Of a stretch of DNA of 8,711 nucleotides, positions 5,992-8,711 are shown piece after piece. Under the pieces are notes generated by a model that was given only the letters and a program-made list of their open reading frames with translations, was not told the DNA's origin and ran no database searches. The stretch's first letter is position 1. Each line of letters starts with the position of its first letter. Origin of the DNA: Pseudomonadota bacterium (GTDB taxonomy: Bacteria; Desulfobacterota; Desulfobacteria; Desulfobacterales; Desulfobacteraceae); NCBI GenBank assembly GCA_018816605.1, contig JAHIVS010000469.1, positions 1 to 8,711 on the forward strand, written 5' to 3'. Position numbers and translations under genes: made by a program.

Positions 5992-6808
5992 TCGGTCCAT
6001 GGCCGCGGTCCTTGACCCACGTTCCATTGAACTTCGTAAAAAGATAATCACCGCACTTGAGCATGGCAGAAGGGGGCATCTCGGTGCTTCTTTTTCCCTG
6101 GTTGAGATCCTCCGGGTCCTTTATGACAAAATTCTGAAGTTTGATGCTGCTGCGCCTTCCTGGCCGGGGCGGGACCGATGTATTCTGAGCAAGGGGCATG
6201 GGTGCCTGGCATTGTATGTAATGCTGGCAGAAAAAGGGTTTTTTCCGGAACAAGCCCTTCACCATTTCTGCCAGGACGGCGCTCTTCTCGGCGGTCATCC
6301 CGATGCCACCAAAATACCGGGGGTCGAGGCCTCCACGGGCAGTCTTGGCCATGGGTTATCCATTGGTGTCGGTATGGCCGTAAATGCCGGGTACGAGAAA
6401 TCAGGGGCCAGGGTTTTTGTCATTGTGGGAGATGGGGAATGCAACGAGGGGTCATTGTGGGAGGCTGCCATGGGGGCCGGAAAATATGCTCTGGAAAATT
6501 TGACGGTTCTGGTGGATTATAATAAATACCAATCCTACGATACCACAAGTTATGTCCAGGAACTGGAACCCTTTGCCGATAAATGGCAAAGCTTCGGATT
6601 TGGTGTCATTGAAATCAACGGGCATGATGTAACGGGATTGACAGAAGCACTAAAACACCTTCCCCTAAAGAAAGGCAAACCCTCGGCCATTATTTGCCAT
6701 ACGATTAAGGGCAAGGGAGTCGGATTTGCCGAGAACAACCTGGCATGGCACCACAAAAGCCATATTGATTCTGAAATGATAACCCAACTCATGGGCGCAC
6801 TTGGATAA
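5963..6808 (+). CDS. Transketolase, N-terminal (thiamine-diphosphate-binding) subunit
   Basis: The 281-aa protein is the PP/TPP-binding half of a split transketolase. Conserved elements include GHLGASFS (38-45; H39), LSKGHG (75-80), STGSLGHGLS (124-133) and the thiamine diphosphate/Mg motif starting GDGECNEG (156-163) and ending at VDYNK (184-188; N187). Transketolases move a two-carbon ketol unit between sugar phosphates; together with the next gene this forms a complete enzyme. The start at 5963 overlaps the kinase gene by 29 bp. An ATG at 5999 (residue 13 here) lies nearer the first conserved segment (DPRSIELRK) and is a possible start; neither has a strong ribosome binding site. In a sugar-nucleotide operon it probably serves a dedicated role rather than the pentose phosphate pathway, whose transketolase is commonly a single long chain. 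Confidence 0.93.
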   Translation: MKNSALTFHNRSMAAVLDPRSIELRKKIITALEHGRRGHLGASFSLVEILRVLYDKILKFDAAAPSWPGRDRCILSKGHGCLALYVMLAEKGFFPEQALHHFCQDGALLGGHPDATKIPGVEASTGSLGHGLSIGVGMAVNAGYEKSGARVFVIVGDGECNEGSLWEAAMGAGKYALENLTVLVDYNKYQSYDTTSYVQELEPFADKWQSFGFGVIEINGHDVTGLTEALKHLPLKKGKPSAIICHTIKGKGVGFAENNLAWHHKSHIDSEMITQLMGALG

Positions 6809-6813
6809 AATTT

Positions 6814-7740
6814 ATGAGAAAAATGTGTCTGCAAAAAATATTTGAACTGGCCAAAATTGACAAGCGTGTTTTTTTCATCGGTTCGGATCTGGGGTTTGAA
6901 ACCCTTAAAGAATTCAGACAAGAGATACCCGAGCGTTTTTTTATGGAAGGCATCAGTGAGGCCCATGTAATCGGCATGGCGGCCGGACTTGCCCTGGAGG
7001 GTAAGGTGACTTACGTGAATACCATTGCCACCTTTATCAGCCGCCGGGCGTTTGAACAAATAGCCGTGGATGTTTGTATGCACAACGTCCCGGTTCGAAT
7101 GATCGGCAATGGCGGCGGCCTGGTGTATGCCCCGTTAGGTTCCACCCACCTTGCCCTTGAAGATATATCCCTGATGCGGACCCTGCCCAATATGACCATT
7201 GTCTGCCCTGCCGATGCGGATGAAATGGCGCGCTTCATGCCGCAAACCCTGGATTATCCCGGTCCGATTTATATTCGGTTGGCCAAGGGCTACGATCCAA
7301 TCGTTTCCAAAGAAGAATATGGGTTTGAGATAGGCAAAGGAATTCATTATAAAACAGGGTGTGATGCTTTGTTGGTTACCACGGGGATTACCCTTCAAAT
7401 TGCAGTCCTGGCGGCTCAACAATTGAAAGAAAGCGGAATTGATGCGGGCATCCTCCATCTGCATACCGTGAAACCCCTTGATCACGTGCAATTACTGGAC
7501 CTCTGCCAGGAAGTGGCCGCAATTGTTACCATTGAAGAAAATATGCTCAATGGCGGTCTGGGGAGTGCGGTTGCCGAATGCCTGGCAGAGGCAAATTTTA
7601 ACCGGGTTAAAAAATTTAAGCGCATTGGTATTCCGGACATTTTTCCGGATTTTTATGGATCCCAGGCTGAAATTATGCAGCGCCTGGGGATAAGTCCTGG
7701 GGGGGTCGTTGCAACCATGAGGCAACTTCTAGAGCAATAA
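6814..7740 (+). CDS. Transketolase, C-terminal (pyrimidine-binding) subunit
   Basis: The 308-aa protein supplies the Pyr domain and the C-terminal domain of the split transketolase. FMEGISEAHVIGMAAG (43-58) contains the catalytic glutamate (E49) that activates the thiamine aminopyrimidine ring. GSTHLALEDISLMRTLPNMT (109-128) is the typical transketolase/DXS-like block, and 183-300 is the C-terminal domain with VTIEENMLNGGLGS (238-251). It starts 5 bp after the N-terminal subunit, with GGA 8 bases upstream of the ATG, so the two are made together and presumably form an alpha2beta2 enzyme. The active-site cleft lies between the two subunits, so neither should work alone. DXS or a pyruvate-dehydrogenase-type E1 are less likely because the N-terminal partner has clear transketolase motifs. 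Confidence 0.92.
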   Translation: MRKMCLQKIFELAKIDKRVFFIGSDLGFETLKEFRQEIPERFFMEGISEAHVIGMAAGLALEGKVTYVNTIATFISRRAFEQIAVDVCMHNVPVRMIGNGGGLVYAPLGSTHLALEDISLMRTLPNMTIVCPADADEMARFMPQTLDYPGPIYIRLAKGYDPIVSKEEYGFEIGKGIHYKTGCDALLVTTGITLQIAVLAAQQLKESGIDAGILHLHTVKPLDHVQLLDLCQEVAAIVTIEENMLNGGLGSAVAECLAEANFNRVKKFKRIGIPDIFPDFYGSQAEIMQRLGISPGGVVATMRQLLEQ

Positions 7741-7787
7741 GTGCGTTTGTTTTTTGCAGGATAATGACGGATAGGCATTCAACAATT

Positions 7788-8453
7788 ATGGGCAAATTAC
7801 TCAACATCGTTACACCATTACATGAATCTACCCGGCGTGATTTTCTTGGGCGCATGATGAACCAGAAAGTTTATTGCATGAAAATTGCAAAACAATATGG
7901 GAAGGCCTATTGGGATGGCGACCGCTGCTACGGGTACGGGGGGTATCGCTACATGCCGGGAAGATGGAAACCGGTTGCCCGGGCATTAATCGAACAATAC
8001 GGTCTTGGACCTGGCGCAACCGTATTGGATGTCGGCTGCGGAAAAGGATATCTGCTCTATGAAATGCTCTTGCTTGAGCCGGGGTTACAGGTCATTGGAT
8101 TTGATATTTCCCAGCATGGTATAGACGGGTCCAAACAGGAGATCCGGCCGTTTCTTTCCCTACACAGGGCACAGGACCCCTATCCATTTGATGACAACGC
8201 CTTTGATCTTGTGATATCCCTTGGAACACTTCATAACCTGCGGTTATTTGATTTGAAGACAGCGCTCCAGGAGATTGAAAGGGTCGGAAAACAGGCCTAT
8301 GTGATGCTGGAAAGCTATCGGAATGAAAAAGAACTGTTTAACCTGCAATGCTGGGCCTTGACTGCGGAAACCTTTCTTGACAAAGAGGAATGGGAATGGC
8401 TGTATGATCATTTCGGTTATACCGGTGACTATGAGTTTATTTATTTTTTATGA
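7788..8453 (+). CDS. Class I SAM-dependent methyltransferase
   Basis: The 221-aa protein has the Rossmann-type SAM-binding motif VLDVGCGKGYLL (79-90), an acidic residue at the end of the second strand (IGFDIS, D106) and a motif IV-like FDLVISLGTLHNL (139-151). The N-terminal segment MGKLLNIVTPLH and the YWDGDRCYGYGGYRY block (41-55) are, from memory, typical of methyltransferases in polysaccharide clusters next to split transketolases. The acceptor is unknown; a sugar or sugar phosphate is inferred from the setting. ATG 7788 is chosen because the conserved segment begins there. ATG 7764 is in frame, adds eight residues (MTDRHSTI) and has AGG only 3 bases upstream, so it cannot be excluded. 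No signal peptide or membrane segment is seen. Confidence 0.85.
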   Translation: MGKLLNIVTPLHESTRRDFLGRMMNQKVYCMKIAKQYGKAYWDGDRCYGYGGYRYMPGRWKPVARALIEQYGLGPGATVLDVGCGKGYLLYEMLLLEPGLQVIGFDISQHGIDGSKQEIRPFLSLHRAQDPYPFDDNAFDLVISLGTLHNLRLFDLKTALQEIERVGKQAYVMLESYRNEKELFNLQCWALTAETFLDKEEWEWLYDHFGYTGDYEFIYFL

Positions 8454-8475
8454 GATTGATGAAGGCGGTATTAAC

Positions 8476-8711
8476 GTGAAGGATTCAAAAAAACTCTGGA
8501 TATCCATTGAACAGGAGAGTGGGGTCAAACCCCTGACAATCGGCAAACATACCTCATACAGCCTTGTTCATGATCCCATAAGACTGAGTTTTGTTACGGC
8601 CCGCTACAAATTTTGTGCAAGACTTCTCTCGGGCATGGACAGGGTATTGGAGATCGGCTGCGGAGACGGTTTCGGATCAACCATTGTTGCAAAGGAGGTG
8701 GGGAAACTTAT
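8476..8711 (+). CDS. SAM-dependent methyltransferase, 3'-truncated by the window edge
   Basis: A frame opens at GTG 8476, with GAAGGCGG (8461-8468) 7 to 10 bases upstream, and stays open to the last base, giving 78 residues. VLEIGCGDGFGS (57-68) is the glycine-rich SAM-binding motif I of class I methyltransferases. About 55 residues precede it, with no domain I can name. The gene starts 22 bp after the previous methyltransferase and follows it in the same direction, so it is probably in the same operon. The acceptor cannot be inferred from this part; the rest of the protein lies outside the window. Confidence 0.8.
   Translation, partial: MKDSKKLWISIEQESGVKPLTIGKHTSYSLVHDPIRLSFVTARYKFCARLLSGMDRVLEIGCGDGFGSTIVAKEVGKL

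Noticed and set aside
6550..7083. 177-codon open frame on the minus strand across the two transketolase genes
   Set aside because: It lies opposite well-conserved transketolase motifs, has no recognisable domain, and is best seen as a shadow of the coding strand.
8692..8699. Perfect Shine-Dalgarno-like AAGGAGGT near the window end
   Set aside because: It encodes Lys-Glu-Val in frame within the second methyltransferase, with no start codon visible at the right distance before the window ends.
1..8711. tRNA or rRNA genes, CRISPR arrays, insertion sequences, integrases or attachment sites
   Set aside because: No cloverleaf, regular repeat-spacer pattern, transposase frame or terminal inverted repeats could be seen.

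Overview
The window looks like part of a surface-polysaccharide (LPS, O-antigen or capsule) biosynthesis locus of a Gram-negative bacterium. The moderate GC content, the gene families and the heptose-style enzymes are compatible with a sulfate-reducing deltaproteobacterium (Desulfobacterota), but no gene here fixes the taxonomy. Every gene I can support lies on the + strand, and both end genes are cut by the window edge.

Layout. Positions 1-507 hold the 3' part of a CMP-sugar synthetase (CMP-acylneuraminate/NeuA type), probably the last gene of an upstream transcription unit. The 197-bp gap after it carries a GC-rich hairpin that may be a terminator. A very good extended -10 promoter (TGGTATAAT) overlaps the hairpin's downstream edge. 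A leader follows, containing a possible 23-codon ORF that ends in an ATGA overlap with the next gene. From 705 the genes run as one tightly packed operon: a nucleotidyltransferase-PfkB kinase fusion (HldE-like, domains in reversed order), a deoxyhypusine-synthase-like protein, a radical SAM protein with a SPASM-like C-terminus, a small HAD-type phosphatase, an aminoglycoside-phosphotransferase-like kinase, a transketolase split into N- and C-terminal subunits, and a SAM methyltransferase. A second SAM methyltransferase begins at 8476 and runs off the end. Gaps are mostly under 15 bp and two gene pairs overlap (by 17 and 29 bp).

How the genes may work together (inference). A transketolase pair that moves two-carbon ketol units, two kinases of different folds, a HAD phosphatase and a nucleotidyltransferase are the parts expected for building and activating an unusual sugar phosphate, in the manner of the ADP/GDP-heptose route. 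The radical SAM enzyme, the deoxyhypusine-synthase-like enzyme and the methyltransferases could modify it. No isomerase of GmhA type, no epimerase of HldD type, no glycosyltransferase and no flippase or polymerase is visible, so this is a precursor or modification module rather than an assembly module. The combination, especially the deoxyhypusine-synthase-like gene between the HldE-like fusion and the radical SAM gene, is the best candidate here for an undescribed pathway.
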